Translations under genes and position numbers: made by a program | Assembly (NCBI GenBank): GCA_036172665.1 | Contig: CM069873.1 | Span: 42,564,001-42,628,000 of the forward strand | DNA: 64,000 bases | Source: Prosopocoilus inquinatus | Taxonomy: Eukaryota; Arthropoda; Insecta; Coleoptera; Lucanidae | Direction of reading: 5' to 3' | Part shown: one piece after another, positions 9,301 to 23,790 of the stretch | How positions within the stretch are numbered: the first letter of the stretch is position 1 | Layout of the letters: every line of letters starts with the position of its first letter | Notes under the pieces: generated by a model | Seen by the model: only the letters and a program-made list of their open reading frames with translations | What the model was told of the DNA's origin: nothing | Database searches by the model: none

Positions 9301-12300
9301 TAGATACATCACAGGAACAACGCTAATGCGTGTTGTTTCGTTTAAAACTATTTCCAGCTCCTGCTGCGTCCAAAAACTTCGTATATCACATCAGAGTTAC
9401 TAGAGTCCATCGAAACGTCAAATAACATGATAGATGAGTAAGGATCCATTAGATACATCACAGGAACAACGCTAATGCGTGTTGTTTCATTTAAAACTAT
9501 TTCCAGCTTCTGCTGCGTCCGAAATCTTTGTACCTCACATCAGAGTTACTGGAGTCCATCCAAACGTCAAATAACATGATAGATGAGTAAGGATCGATTA
9601 GATATATCACAGGAACAACGCTAGTACGTGTTGTTTCATTTAAAACTATTTCCAGCTTCAGCTGCGTCCGAGAACTTCGTATCTCACATCAAAGTTTCTG
9701 GAATCCATCGAAACGCCAAATAACATGATAGATGAGTAAGGATCGATTAGATACATCACAGGAACAACGCTAATGCGTGTTGTTTCGTTTAAAACTATTT
9801 CCAGCTTCTGCTGCGTCCGAAAATTTCGTATCTCACATTAGAGTTACTGGAGTCCATCGAAACGTGAAATAACATAGTAGCTAAGTAAGGATCGATTAGA
9901 TACATCACAGGAACAACGCTAATGCGTGTTGTTTCGTTTAAAAGTACTTCCAGCTTCTGCTGCGTCCGAGAACTTTGTATCTCACATCAGAGTTACTGGA
10001 GTCCATTCAAACGTCAAATAACATGATAGATGAGTAAGGATCGATTAGATATATCACAGGAACAACGCTAGTACGTGTTGTTTCATTTAAAACTATTTCC
10101 AGCTTCAGCTGCGTCCGAGAACTTCGTATCTCACATCAAAGTTTCTGGAATCCATCGAAACGCCAAATAACATGATAGATGAGTAAGGATCGATTAAATA
10201 CATCACAGGAACAACGCTAATGCGTGTTGTTTGGTTTAAAACTATCTCCAGCTTCTGCTGCGTCCGAAAACATTGTATCTCACATCAGAGTTACTGGAGT
10301 CCATCCAAACGCCAAATAACATGATAGATGAGTAAATATCGATTAGATACATCACAGGAACAACGGTAATGCGTGTTGTTTCGTTTAAAACTATTTCCAG
10401 CTTCTGCTGCGTCCGTAAACTTTGTATCTCACATCAGAGTTACTGTAGTCCATCCAAACGTCAAATAAAATGATAGATGAGTAAGGATCGATTAGATACA
10501 TCACAGGAACAACGCTAATGCGTGTTGTTTCGTTTAAAACTATTTCCAGCTTCTGCTGCGTCCGAAAAATTTATATCTCACATCAGAGTTATTGGAGTCC
10601 ATCGAAACGTCAAATAACATAGTAGCTAAGTAAGGATCGATTAGATACATCACAGGAACAACGCTAATACGTGTTGTTTCGTTCAAAACTATTTCCAGCT
10701 TCTGCTGCGTCCGAAAACTTTGTATCTCACATCAGAGTTACTGGAGTCCATCGAAACGCCAAATAGCATGACAGATGAGTAAGGATCGATTAGATACATC
10801 ACAGGAACAACGCTAATGCGTGTTGTTTCGTTTAAAACTATCTCCAGCTTCTGCTGCGTCCGAAAACATTGTATCTCACATCAGAGTTACTGGAGTCCAT
10901 CCAAACGTCAGATAACATGACAGATAAGTAAGGATCGATTAGATACATCACAGGAACAACGCTAATACGTGTTGTTTCGTTCAAAACTATTTCCAGCTTC
11001 TGCTGCGTCCGAGAACTTTGTATCTCACATCAGTTACTGGAGTCCATCCAAACGTCAAATAACATGATAGATGAGTAAGGATCGATTAGATACATCACAG
11101 GAACAACGCTAATACGTGTTGTTTCGTTTAAAACTATTTCCAGCTTCTGCTGCGTCCGAAAATTTCGTATCTCACATTCAGTTACTGGAGTCCATCGAAA
11201 CGTCAAATAACATAGTAGCTAAGTAAGGAGCGATTAGATACATCACAGGAACAACGCTAATACGTGTTGTTTCGTTTAAAACTATTTCCAGCTTCTGCTG
11301 CGTCCGAAAATTTTGTATCTCACATCAGAGTTACTGGAGTCCATCGAAACGTCAAATAACATAGTAGATAAGTAAGGATCGATTACATACATCACAGGAA
11401 CAACGCTAATACGTGTTGTTTCGTTCAAAACTATTTCCAGCTTCAGCTGCGTCCGAGAACTTCGTATCTCACATCAAAGTTTCTGGAGTCCATCGAAACG
11501 CCAAATAACATGATAGATGAGTAAGGATCGATTAGATACATCACAGGAACAACGCTAATGCGTGTTGTTTCATTTAAAACTATTTCCAGCTCCTGCTGCG
11601 TCCAAAAACTTCGTATCTCACATCAGAGTTACTAGAGTCCATCGAAACGTCAAATAACATGATAGATGAGTAAGGATCGATTAGATACATCACAGGAACA
11701 ACGCTAATGCGTGTTGTTTCGTTTAAAACTATTTCCAGCTTCTGCTGCGTCCGAAAATTTTGTATCTCACATCAGAGTTATGGGAGTCCATCGAAACGTC
11801 AAATAACATAGTAGATAAGTAAGGATCGGTTAGATACATCACAGGAACAACGCTAATGCGTGTTGTTTCGTTTAAAACTATTTCCAGCTCCTGCTGCGTC
11901 CGAAAATATCGTATCTCACATTAGAGTTACTGGAGTCCATCGAAACGTCAAATAACATGATAGATGAGTAAGGATCGATTAGATACATCACAGGAACAAC
12001 GCTAATGCGTGTTGTTTCGTTTAAAACTATTTCCAGTTTCTGCTGCGTCCGAAAATTTCGTATCTCACATTAGAGTTACTTGAGTCCATCGAAACGTCAA
12101 ATAACATGATAGATGAGTAAGGATCGATTAGATACATCACAGGAACAACGCTAATGCGTGTTGTTTCGTTTAAAACTATTTCCAGCTTCTGCTGCGTCCG
12201 AAAATTTCGTATCTCACATTAGAGTTACTGGAGTTCATCGAAACGTCAAATAACATGATAGATGAGTAAGGATCGATTAGATACATCACAGGAACAACGC

Positions 12301-12760
12301 TAATGCGTGTTGTTTCGTTTAAAACTATTTCGAGCTTCTGCTGCGTCCGAAAATTTCGTATCTCACATCAGAGTTACTGGAGTCCATCGAAACGTCAAAT
12401 AACATAGTAGATAAGTAAGGATCGATTAGATACATCACAGGAACAACGCTAATACGTGTTGTTTCATTTAAAACTATTTCCAGCTTCAGCTGCGTCCGAG
12501 AACTTCGTATCTCACAACAAAGTTACTGGAGTCCATCGAAACGCCAAATAACATGATAGATGAGTAAGGATCGATTAGATACATCACAGGAACAACGCTA
12601 ATGCGTGTTGTTTCGTTTAAAACTATTTCCAGCTTCTGCTGCGTCCGAAAATTTCGTATCTCACATTAGAGTTACTGGAGTCCATCGAAACGTCAAATAA
12701 CATGATAGATGAGTAAGGATCGATTAGATACATCACAGGAACAACGCTAATGCGTGTTTT
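6328..12760. repeat. Satellite zone I: mixed monomers, no local HOR seen
   Basis: About 43 monomers in which I see no clean local higher-order period. It holds more diverged relatives of blocks farther right. The variant GCTGCCTCCGAG at 9214 recurs at 21569 (83 monomers minus 12 bp) and 23655. The deletion-bearing pair near 11027 recurs at 25021 (94 monomers minus 12 bp). The two different offsets show that monomers were gained or lost between these relatives after they separated. Confidence 0.8.
6634..6655. other. Conserved dyad in the monomer (example copy)
   Basis: AACAAC, 10 bases, GTTGTT: six-base inverted arms at monomer bases 25-30 and 41-46. In monomers with G at base 36 an inner hairpin also forms, ACGC-TAAT-GCGT. 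With A at base 36, as in this copy, ACG and CGT still pair around CTAATA. Nearly every monomer keeps this structure; the clearest exception is the deletion copy at 41045. It could be a protein-binding or cruciform-forming site. This is a structural reading only. Confidence 0.6.
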
Positions 12761-15700
12761 TTCGTTTAAAACTATTTCCAGCTTCTGCTGCGCCCGAAAA
12801 TTTCGTATCTCACATTAGAGTTACTGGAGTCCATCGAAACGTCAAATAACATGATAGATGAGTAAGGATCGATTAGATACATCACAGGAACAACGCTAAT
12901 ACGTGTTGTTTCGTTTAAAACTATTTCCAGCTTCTGCTGCGTCCGAAAATTTCGTATCTCACATCAGAGTTACTGGAGTCCATCGAAACGTCAAATAACA
13001 TAGTAGATAAGTAAGGATCGATTAGATACATCACAGGAACAACGCAAATACGTGTTGTTTCATTTAAAACTATTTCCAGCTTTAGCTGCGTCCGAGAACT
13101 TCGTATCTCACAACAAAGTTACTGGAGTCCATCGAAACGCCAAATAACATGATAGATGAGTAAGGATCGATTAGATACATCACAGGAACAACGCTAATGC
13201 GTGTTGTTTCATTTAAAACTATTTCCAGCTTCAGCTGCGTCCGAGAACTTCGTATCTCACTTCAGAGTTACTGGAGCCCATCCAAACGTCAAATAACATG
13301 ATAGATGAGTAAGGATCGATTACATTCATCACAGGAACAACGCTAATACGTGTTGTTTCGTTTAAAGCTATTTCCAGCTTCTGCTGCGTCCGAAAACGTC
13401 GTATCTCACATGAGAGTTACTGGAGTCCATCGAAACGTCAAATAACATGATAGATAAGTAAGGATCGATTAGATACATCACAGGAACAACGCTAATACGT
13501 GTTGTTTCGTTTAAAACTATTTCCAGCTTCTGCTGCGTCCGAAAATTTCGTATCTCACATCAGAGTTACTGGAGTCCATCGAAACGCCAAATAACATGAT
13601 AGATGAGTAAGGATCGATTAGATACATCACAGGAACAACGCTAATGCGTTTTGTTTCGTTTAAAACTATTTCCAGCTTCTGCTGCGTCCGAAAATTTCGT
13701 ATTTCACATTAGAGTTACTGGAGTCCATCGAAACGTCAAATAACATGATAGATGAGTAAGGATCGACTAGATACATCACAGGAACAACGCTAATACGTGT
13801 TGTTTCATTTAAAACTATTTCCAGCTTCAGCTGCGTCCGAGAACTTCGTATCTCACATCAAAGTTACTGGAGTCCATCGAAACGCCAAATAACATGATAG
13901 ATGAGTAAGGATCGATTAGATACATCACAGGAACAACGCTGATGCGTGTTGTTTCGTTTAAAACTATTTCCAGCTTCTGCTGCGTCCGAAAATTTCGTAT
14001 CTCACATTAGAGTTACTGGAGTCCATCGAAACGTCAAATAACATGATAGATGAGTAAGGATCGATTAGATACATCACAGGAACAACGCTAATACGTGTTG
14101 TTTCATTTAAAACTATTTCCAGCTTCAGCTGCGTCCGAGAACTTCGTATCTCACATCAAAGTTACTGGAGTCCATCGAAACGCCAAATAACATGATAGAT
14201 GAGTAAGGATCGATTAGATACATCACAGGAACAACGCTAATACGTGTTGCTTCGTTTAAAACTATTTCCAGCTCCTGCTGCGCCCAAAAACTTCGTATCT
14301 CACATCAGAGTTTCTGGAGTCCATCGAAACGTCAAATAACATGATAGATGAGTAAGGATCGATTAGATACATCATAGGAACAACGCTAATGCGTGTTGTT
14401 TCGTTTAAAACTATTTCCAGCTTCTGCTGCGTCCGAGAACTTCGTATCTCACAACAAAGTTACTGGAGTCCATCGAAACGCCAAATAACATGATAGATGA
14501 GTAAGGATCGATTAGATACATCACAGGAACAACGCTAATGCGTGTTGTTTCGTTTAAAACTATTTCCAGCTTCTGCTGCGTCCGAAAATTTCGTATCTCA
14601 CATTAGAGTTACTGGAGTCCATCGAAACGTCAAATAACATGATAGATGAGTAAGGATCGATTAGATACATCACAGGAACAACGCTAATACGTGTTGTTTC
14701 GTTTAAAACTATTTCCAGCTTCTGCTGCGTCCGAAAATTTCGTATCTCACATCAGAGTTACTGGAGTCCATCGAAACGTCAAATAACATAGTAGATAAGT
14801 AAGGATCGATTAGATACATCACAGGAACAACGCAAATACGTGTTGTTTCATTTAAAACTATTTCCAGCTTTAGCTGCGTCCGAGAACTTCGTATCTCACA
14901 ACAAAGTTACTGGAGTCCATCGAAACGCCAAATAACATGATAGATGAGTAAGGATCGATTAGATACATCACAGGAACAACGCTAATGCGTGTTGTTTCAT
15001 TTAAAACTATTTCCAGCTTCAGCTGCGTCCGAGAACTTCGTATCTCACTTCAGAGTTACTGGAGCCCATCCAAACGTCAAATAACATGTAAGGATCGATT
15101 ACATTCATCACAGGAACAACGCTAATACGTGTTGTTTCGTTTAAAGCTATTTCCAGCTTCTGCTGCGTCCGAAAACGTCGTATCTCACATGAGAGTTACT
15201 GGAGTCCATCGAAACGTCAAATAACATGATAGATAAGTAAGGATCGATTAGATACATCACAGGAACAACGCTAATACGTGTTGTTTCGTTTAAAACTATT
15301 TCCAGCTTCTGCTGCGTCCGAAAATTTCGTATCTCACATCAGAGTTACTAGAGTCCATCGAAACGCCAAATAACATGATAGATGAGTAAGGATCGATTAG
15401 ATACATCACAGGAACAACGCTAATGCGTTTTGTTTCGTTTAAAACTATTTCCAGCTTCTGCTGCGTCCGAAAATTTCGTATTTCACATTAGAGTTACTGG
15501 AGTCCATCGAAACGTCAAATAACATGATAGATGAGTAAGGATCAATTAGATACATCACAGGAACAACGCTAATACGTGTTGTTTCATTTAAAACTATTTC
15601 CAGCTTCAGCTGCGTCCGAGAACTTCGTATCTCACATCAAAGTTACTGGAGTCAATCGAAACGCCAAATAACATGATAGATGAGTAAGGATCGATTAGAT

Positions 15701-18700
15701 ACATCACAGGAACAACGCTGATGCGTGTTGTTTCGTTTAAAACTATTTCCAGCTTCTGCTGCATCCGAAAATTTCGTATCTCACATTAGAGTTACTGGAG
15801 TCCATCGAAACGTCAAATAACATGATAGATGAGTAAGGATCGATTAGATACATCACAGGAACAACGCTAATACGTGTTGTTTCATTTAAAACTATTTCCA
15901 GCTTCAGCTGCGTCCGAGAACTTCGTATCTCACATCAAAGTTACTGGAGTCCATCGAAACGTCAAATAACATGATAGATGAGTAAGGATCGATTAGGTAC
16001 ATCACAGGAACAACGCTAATACGTGTTGCTTCGTTTAAAACTATTTCCAGCTCCTGCTGCGCCCAAAAACTTCGTATCTCACATCAGAGTTACTGGAGTC
16101 CATCGAAACGTCAAATAACATGATAGATGAGTAAGGATCGATTAGATACATCATAGGAACAACGCTAATGCGTGTTGTTTCGTTTAAAACTATTTCCAGC
16201 TTCTGCTGCGTCCGAGAACTTCGTATCTCACAACAAAGTTACTGGAGTCCATCGAAACGCCAAATAACATGATAGATGAGTAAGGATCGATTAGATACAT
16301 CACAGGAACAACGCTAATGCGTGTTGTTTCGTTTAAAACTATTTCCAGCTTCTGCTGCGTCCGAAAATTTCGTATCTCACATTAGAGTTACTGGAGTCCA
16401 TCGAAACGTCAAATAACATGATAGATGAGTAAGGATCGATTAGATACATCACAGGAACAACGCTAATGCGTGTTGTTTCGTTTAAAACTATTTCCAGCTT
16501 CTGCTGCGTCCGAAAATTTCGTATCTCACATTAGAGTTACTGGAGTCCATCGAACCGTCAAATAACATGATAGATGAGTAAGGATCGATTAGATACATCA
16601 CAGGAACAACGCTAATACGTGTTGTTTCGTTTAAAACTATTTCCAGCTTCTGCTGCGTCCGAAAATTTCGTATCTCACATCAGAGTTACTGGAGTCCATC
16701 GAAACGTCAAATAACATAGTAGATAAGTAAGGATCGATTAGATACATCACAGGAACAACGCAAATACGTGTTGTTTCATTTAAAACTATTTCCAGCTTTA
16801 GCTGCGTCCGAGAACTTCGTATCTCACAACAAAGTTACTGGAGTCCATCGAAACGCCAAATAACATGATAGATGAGTAAGGATCGATTAGATACATCACA
16901 GGAACAACGCTAATGCGTGTTGTTTCATTTAAAACTATTTCCAGCTTCTGCTGCGTCCGAAAATTTCGTATTTCACATTAGAGTTACTGGAGTCCATCGA
17001 AACGTCAAATAACATGATAGATGAGTAAGGATCGATTAGATACATCACAGGAACAACGCTAATACGTGTTGTTTCATTTAAAACTATTTCCAGCTTCAGC
17101 TGCGTCCGAGAACTTCGTATCTCACATCAAAGTTACTGGAGTCCATCGAAACGCCAAATAACATGATAGATGAGTAAGGATCGATTAGATACATCACAGG
17201 AACAACGCTGATGCGTGTTGTTTCGTTTAAAACTATTTCCAGCTTCTGCTGCGTCCGAAAATTTCGTATCTCACATTAGAGTTACTGGAGTCCATCGAAA
17301 CGTCAAATAACATGATAGATGAGTAAGGATCGATTAGATACATCACAGGAACAACGCTAATACGTGTTGTTTCATTTAAAACTATTTCCAGCTTCAGCTG
17401 CGTCCGAGAACTTCGTATCTCACATCAAAGTTACTGGAGTCCATCGAAACGCCAAATAACATGATATATGAGTAAGGATCGATTAGATACATCACAGGAA
17501 CAACGCTAATACGTGTTGCTTCGTTTAAAACAATTTCCAGCTCCTGCTGCGCCCAAAAACTTCGTATCTCACATCAGAGTTACTAGAGTCCATCGAAACG
17601 TCAAATAACATGATCGATAAGTAAGGATCGATTAGATACATCACAGGAACAACGCTAATGCGTGTTGTTTCATTTAAAACTATTTCCAGCTTCTGCTGCG
17701 TCCGAAAATTTCGTATTTCACATTAGAGTTACTGGAGTCCATCGAAACGCCAAATAACATGATAGATGAGTAAGGATCGATTAGATACATCACAGGAACA
17801 ACGCTAATGCGTGTTGTTTCGTTTAAAACTATTTCCAGCTTCTGCTGCGTCCGAAAATTTCGTATCTCACATTAGAGTTACTGGAGTCCATCGAAACGTC
17901 AAATAACATGATAGATGAGTAAGGATCGATTAGATACATCACAGGAACAACGCTAATGCGTGTTGTTTCGTTTAAAACTATTTCCAGCTTCTGCTGCGTC
18001 CGAAAATTTCGTATCTCACATTAGAGTTACTGGAGTCCATCGAACCGTCAAATAACATGATAGATGAGTAAGGATCGATTAGATACATCACAGGAACAAC
18101 GCTAATACGTGTTGTTTCGTTTAAAACTATTTCCAGCTTCTGCTGCGTCCGAAAATTTCGTATCTCACATCAGAGTTACTGGAGTCCATCGAAACGTCAA
18201 ATAACATAGTAGATAAGTAAGGATCGATTAGATACATCACAGGAACAACGCAAATACGTGTTGTTTCATTTAAAACTATTTCCAGCTTTAGCTGCGTCCG
18301 AGAACTTCGTATCTCACAACAAAGTTACTGGAGTCCATCGAAACGCCAGATAACATGATAGATGAGTAAGGATCGATTAGATACATCACAGGAACAACGC
18401 TAATGCGTGTTGTTTCATTTAAAACTATTTCCAGCTTCTGCTGCGTCCGAAAATTTCGTATTTCACATTAGAGTTACTGGAGTCCATCGAAACGTCAAAT
18501 AACATGATAGATGAGTAAGGATCGATTAGATACATCACAGGAACAACGCTAATACGTGTTGTTTCATTTAAAACTATTTCCAGCTTCAGCTGCGTCCGAG
18601 AACTTCGTATCTCACATCAAAGTTACTGGAGTCCATCGAAACGCCAAATAACATGATAGATGAGTAAGGATCGATTAGATACATCACAGGAACAACGCTG

Positions 18701-19130
18701 ATGCGTGTTGTTTCGTTTAAAACTATTTCCAGCTTCTGCTGCGTCCGAAAATTTCGTATCTCACATTAGAGTTACTGGAGTCCATCGAAACGTCAAATAA
18801 CATGATAGATGAGTAAGGATCGATTAGATACATCACAGGAACAACGCTAATACGTGTTGTTTCATTTAAAACTATTTCCAGCTTCAGCTGCGTCCGAGAA
18901 CTTCGTATCTCACATCAAAGTTACTGGAGTCCATCGAAACGCCAAATAACATGATAGATGAGTAAGGATCGATTAGATACATCACAGGAACAACGCTAAT
19001 ACGTGTTGCTTCGTTTAAAACAATTTCCAGCTCCTGCTGCGCCCAAAAACTTCGTATCTCACATCAGAGTTACTAGAGTCCATCGAAACGTCAAATAACA
19101 TGATCGATAAGTAAGGATCTATTAGATACA
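12760..19130. repeat. Satellite zone II: 10- to 13-mer higher-order repeats
   Basis: The rare variant CGCAAATACG occurs at 13043, 14831, 16759 and 18249: spacings 1,788 (12 monomers), 1,928 (13 monomers minus the 9-bp deletion) and 1,490 (10 monomers). CGCTGATGCG, at 13937, 15716, 17206 and 18696, gives 12 monomers minus 9 bp, then 10 and 10. The unit thus shortened from 12 to 10 monomers, with one extra monomer near 16.5 kb (marked by GAACCGTCA, repeated near 18.05 kb). Edges are approximate. Confidence 0.85.
15080..15098. other. Monomer with a 9-bp deletion
   Basis: AATAACATGTAAGGATCG lacks the ATAGATGAG stretch present elsewhere. It accounts exactly for the 9-bp shortfall in spacings that cross 15088 (for example 14831 to 16759). 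The other copies of the surrounding 12-mer lack it, so it is private to one HOR copy. Confidence 0.9.
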
Positions 19131-19949
19131 TCACAGGAACAACGCTAATGCGTGTTGTTTCGTTTAAAACTATTTCCAGCTTCTGCTGCGTCCGAGAACT
19201 TCGTATCTCACATCAGAGTTACTAGAGTCCATCGAAACGTCAAATATCATGATAGATGAGTAAGGATCGATTAGATACATCACAGGAACAACGCTAATGC
19301 GTGTTGTTTCGTTTAAAACTATTTCCAGCTTCTGCTGCTTCCGAAAATTTCGTATGTCACATCAGAGTTACTGGAGTCCATCGAAACGTCAAATATCATG
19401 ATAGATGAGTAAGGATCGATTAGATACATCACAGGAACAACGCTAATGCGTGTTGTTTCGTTTAAAACTATTTCCAGCTTCTGCTGCGTCCGAAAATTTC
19501 GTATCTCACATTAGAGTTACTGGAGTCCATCGAAACGTCAAATAACATAGTAGCTAAGTAAGGATCGATTAGATACATCACAGGAACAACGCTAATGCGT
19601 GTTGTTTCGTTTAAAAGTATTTCCAGCTTCTGCTGCGTCCGAGAACTTTGTATCTCACATCAGAGTTACTGGAGTCCATTCAAAGGTCAAATAACATGAT
19701 AGATGAGTAAGGATCGATTAAATACATCACAGGAACAACGCTAATGCGTGTTGTTTCGTTTAAAACTATTTCTAGCTTCAGCTGCGTCCGAGAACTTTGT
19801 GTCTCACATCAGAGTTACTGGAGCCCATCGAAACGCCAAATAACATGATAGATGAGTAAGGATCGATTAGATACATCACAGGAACAACGCTAATACGTGT
19901 TGTTTCGTTTAAAACTATTTCCAGCTCCTGCTGCGTCCAAAAATTTCGT

Positions 19950-22900
19950 ATCTCACATTAGAGTTACTGGAGTCCATCGAAACGTCAAATAACATGATAG
20001 ATGAGTAAGGATCGATTAGATACATCACAGGAACAACGCTAATGCGTGTTGTTTCGTTTAAAACTATTTCCAGCTTCTGCTGCGTCCGAAAATTTCGTAT
20101 CTCACATTAGAGTTACTGGAGTCCATCGAAACGTCAAATAACATAGTAGCTAAGTAAGGATCGATTAGATACATCACAGGAACAACGCTAATGCGTGTTG
20201 TTTCGTTTAAAAGTATTTCCAGCTTCTGCTGCGTCCGAGAACTTTGTATCTCACATCAGAGTTACTGGAGTCCATTCAAACGTCAAATAACATGATAGAT
20301 GAGTAAGGATCGATTAAATACATCACAGGAACAACGCTAATGCGTGTTGTTTCGTTTAAAACTATTTCTAGCTTCAGCTGCGTCCGAGAACTTTGTGTCT
20401 CACATCAGAGTTACTGGAGCCCATCGAAACGCCAAATAACATGATAGATGAGTAAGGATCGATTAGATACATCACAGGAACAACGCTAATACGTGTTGTT
20501 TCGTTTAAAACTATTTCCAGCTCCTGCTGCGTCCAAAAACTTCGTATATCACATCAGAGTTACTAGAGTCCATCGAAACGTCAAATAACATGATAGATGA
20601 GTAAGGATCCATTAGATACATCACAGGAACAACGCTAATGCGTGTTGTTTCATTTAAAACTATTTCCAGCTTCTGCTGCGTCCGAAAACTTTGTACCTCA
20701 CATCAGAGTTACTGGAGTCCATCCAAACGTCAAATAACATGATAGATGAGTAAGGATCGATTAGATATATCACAGGAACAACGCTAGTACGTGTTGTTTC
20801 ATTTAAAACTATTTCCAGCTTCAGCTGCGTCCGAGAACTTCGTATCTCACATCAAAGTTTCTGGAGTCCATCGAAACGCCAAATAACATGATAGATGAGT
20901 AAGGATCGATTAGATACATCACAGGAACAACGCTAATGCGAGTTGTTTCGTTTAAAACTATTTCCAGCTTCTGCTGCGTCCGAAAATTTCGTATCTCACA
21001 TTAGAGTTACTGGAGTCCATCGAAACTTGAAATAACATAGTAGCTAAGTAAGGATCGATTAGATACATCACAGGAACAACGCTAATACGTGTTGTTTCGT
21101 TCAAAACTATTTCCAGCTTCTGCTGCGTCCGAGAACATTGTATCTCACATTAGAGTTACTGGAGTCCATCGAAACGTCAAATAACATGATAGATGAGTAA
21201 GGATCGATTAGATACATCACAGGAACAACGCTAATGCGTGTTGTTTCGTTCAAAACTATTTCCAGCTTCTGCTGCGCCCGAAAATTTCGTATCTCACATC
21301 AGAGTTACTGGAGTCCATCCAAACGTCAAATAACATGATAGATGAGTAAGGATCGATTAGATACATCACAGGAACAACGCTAATACGTGTTGTTTCGTTC
21401 AAAACTATTTCCAGCTTCTGCTGCGTCCGAGAACATTGTATCTCACATCAGAATTACTGGAGTCCATCCAAACGTCAAATAACATGATAGATGAGTAAGG
21501 ATCGATTAGATACATCACAGGAACAACGTTAATACGTGTTATTTCATTTAAAACTATTTCCAGCTTCAGCTGCCTCCGAGAACTTCGTATCTCACATCAA
21601 AGTTTCTGGAGTCCATCGAAACGCCAAATAACATGATAGATGAGTAAGGATCGATTAGATACATCACAGGAACAACGCTAATGCGTGTTGTTTCGTTTAA
21701 AACTATTTCCAGCTTCTGCTGCTTCCGAAAATTTCGTATGTCACATCAGAGTTACTGGAGTCCATCGAAACGTAAAATATCATGATAGATGAGTAAGGAT
21801 CGATTAGATACATCACAGGAACAACGCTAATGCGTGTTGTTTCGTTTAAAACTATTTCCAGCTTCTGCTGCGTCCGAAAATTTCGTATCTCACATCAGAG
21901 TTACTGGAGTCCATCGAAACGCCAAATAACATGATAGATGAGTAAGGATCGATTAGATACATCACAGGAACAACGCTAATGCGTGTTGTTTCGTTTAAAA
22001 CTATTTCCAGCTTCTGCTGCGTCCGAAAATTTCGTATCTCACATTAGAGTTACTGGAGTCCATCGAAACGTCAAATAACATGATAGATGAGTAAGGATCG
22101 ATTAGATACATCACAGGAACAACGCTAATGCGTGTTGTTTCGTTTAAAACTATTTCCAGCTTCTGCTGCGTCCGAAAATTTCGTATCTCACATTAGAGTT
22201 ACTGGAGTCCATCGAAACGTCAAATAACATAGTAGCTAAGTAAGGATCGATTAGATACATCACAGGAACAACGCTAATGCGTGTTGTTTCGTTTAAAAGT
22301 ATTTCCAGCTTCTGCTGCGTCCGAGAACTTTGTATCTCACATCAGAGTTACTGGAGTCCATTCAAACGTCAAATAACATGATAGATGAGTAAGGATCGAT
22401 TAAATACATCACAGGAACAACGCTAATGCGTGTTGTTTCGTTTAAAACTATTTCTAGCTTCAGCTGCGTCCGAGAACTTTGTGTCTCACATCAGAGTTAC
22501 TGGAGCCCATCGAAACGCCAAATAACATGATAGATGAGTAAGGATCGATTAGATACATCACAGGAACAACGCTAATACGTGTTGTTTCGTTTAAAACTAT
22601 TTCCAGCTCCTGCTGCGTCCAAAAACTTCGTATATCACATCAGAGTTACTAGAGTCCATCGAAACGTCAAATAACATGATAGATGAGTAAGGATCCATTA
22701 GATACATCACAGGAACAACGCTAATGCGTGTTGTTTCATTTAAAACTATTTCCAGCTTCTGCTGCGTCCGAAAACTTTGTACCTCACATCAGAGTTACTG
22801 GAGTCCATCCAAACGTCAAATAACATGATAGATGAGTAAGGATCGATTAGATATATCACAGGAACAACGCTAGTACGTGTTGTTTCATTTAAAACTATTT

Positions 22901-23790
22901 CCAGCTTCAGCTGCGTCCGAGAACTTCGTATCTCACATCAAAGTTTCTGGAGTCCATCGAAACGCCAAATAACATGATAGATGAGTAAGGATCGATTAGA
23001 TACATCACAGGAACAACGCTAATGCGTGTTGTTTCGTTTAAAACTATTTCCAGCTTCTGCTGCGTCCGAAAATTTCGTATCTCACATTAGAGTTACTGGA
23101 GTCCATCGAAACTTGAAATAACATAGTAGCTAAGTAAGGATCGATTAGATACATCACAGGAACAACGCTAATACGTGTTGTTTCGTTCAAAACTATTTCC
23201 AGCTTCTGCTGCGTCCGAGAACTTTGTATCTCACATTAGAGTTACTGGAGTCCATCGAAACGTCAAATAACATGATAGATGAGTAAGGATCGATTAGATA
23301 CATCACAGGAACAACGCTAATGCGTGTTGTTTCGTTCAAAACTATTTCCAGCTTCTGCTGCGCCCGAAAATTTCGTATCTCACATCAGAGTTACTGGAGT
23401 CCATCCAAACGTCAAATAACATGATAGATGAGTAAGGATCGATTAGATACATCACAGGAACAACGCTAATACGTGTTGTTTCGTTCAAAACTATTTCCAG
23501 CTTCTGCTGCGTCCGAGAACATTGTATCTCACATCAGAGTTACTGGAGTCCATCCAAACGTCAAATAACATGATAGATGAGTAAGGGTCGATTAGATACA
23601 TCACAGGAACAACGTTAATACGTGTTATTTCATTTAAAACTATTTCCAGCTTCAGCTGCCTCCGAGAACTTCGTATCTCACATCAAAGTTTCTGGAGTCC
23701 ATCGAAACGCCAAATAACATGATAGATGAGTAAGGATCGATTAGATACATCACAGGAACAACGCTAATGCGTGTTGTTTCGTTTAAAACT
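19950..23790. repeat. 14-mer higher-order repeat, 2,086 bp
   Basis: About 12 monomers from 19.95-21.70 kb recur at 22.04-23.79 kb, offset 2,086 bp (14 x 149). Markers: TTTAAAAGTATTTCC (its AAAAGT at 20209 and 22295) and GCTGCCTCCGAG (21569 and 23655). Another AAAAGT marker at 19613 is 4 monomers before the first, so smaller duplications are nested here. Confidence 0.82.
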
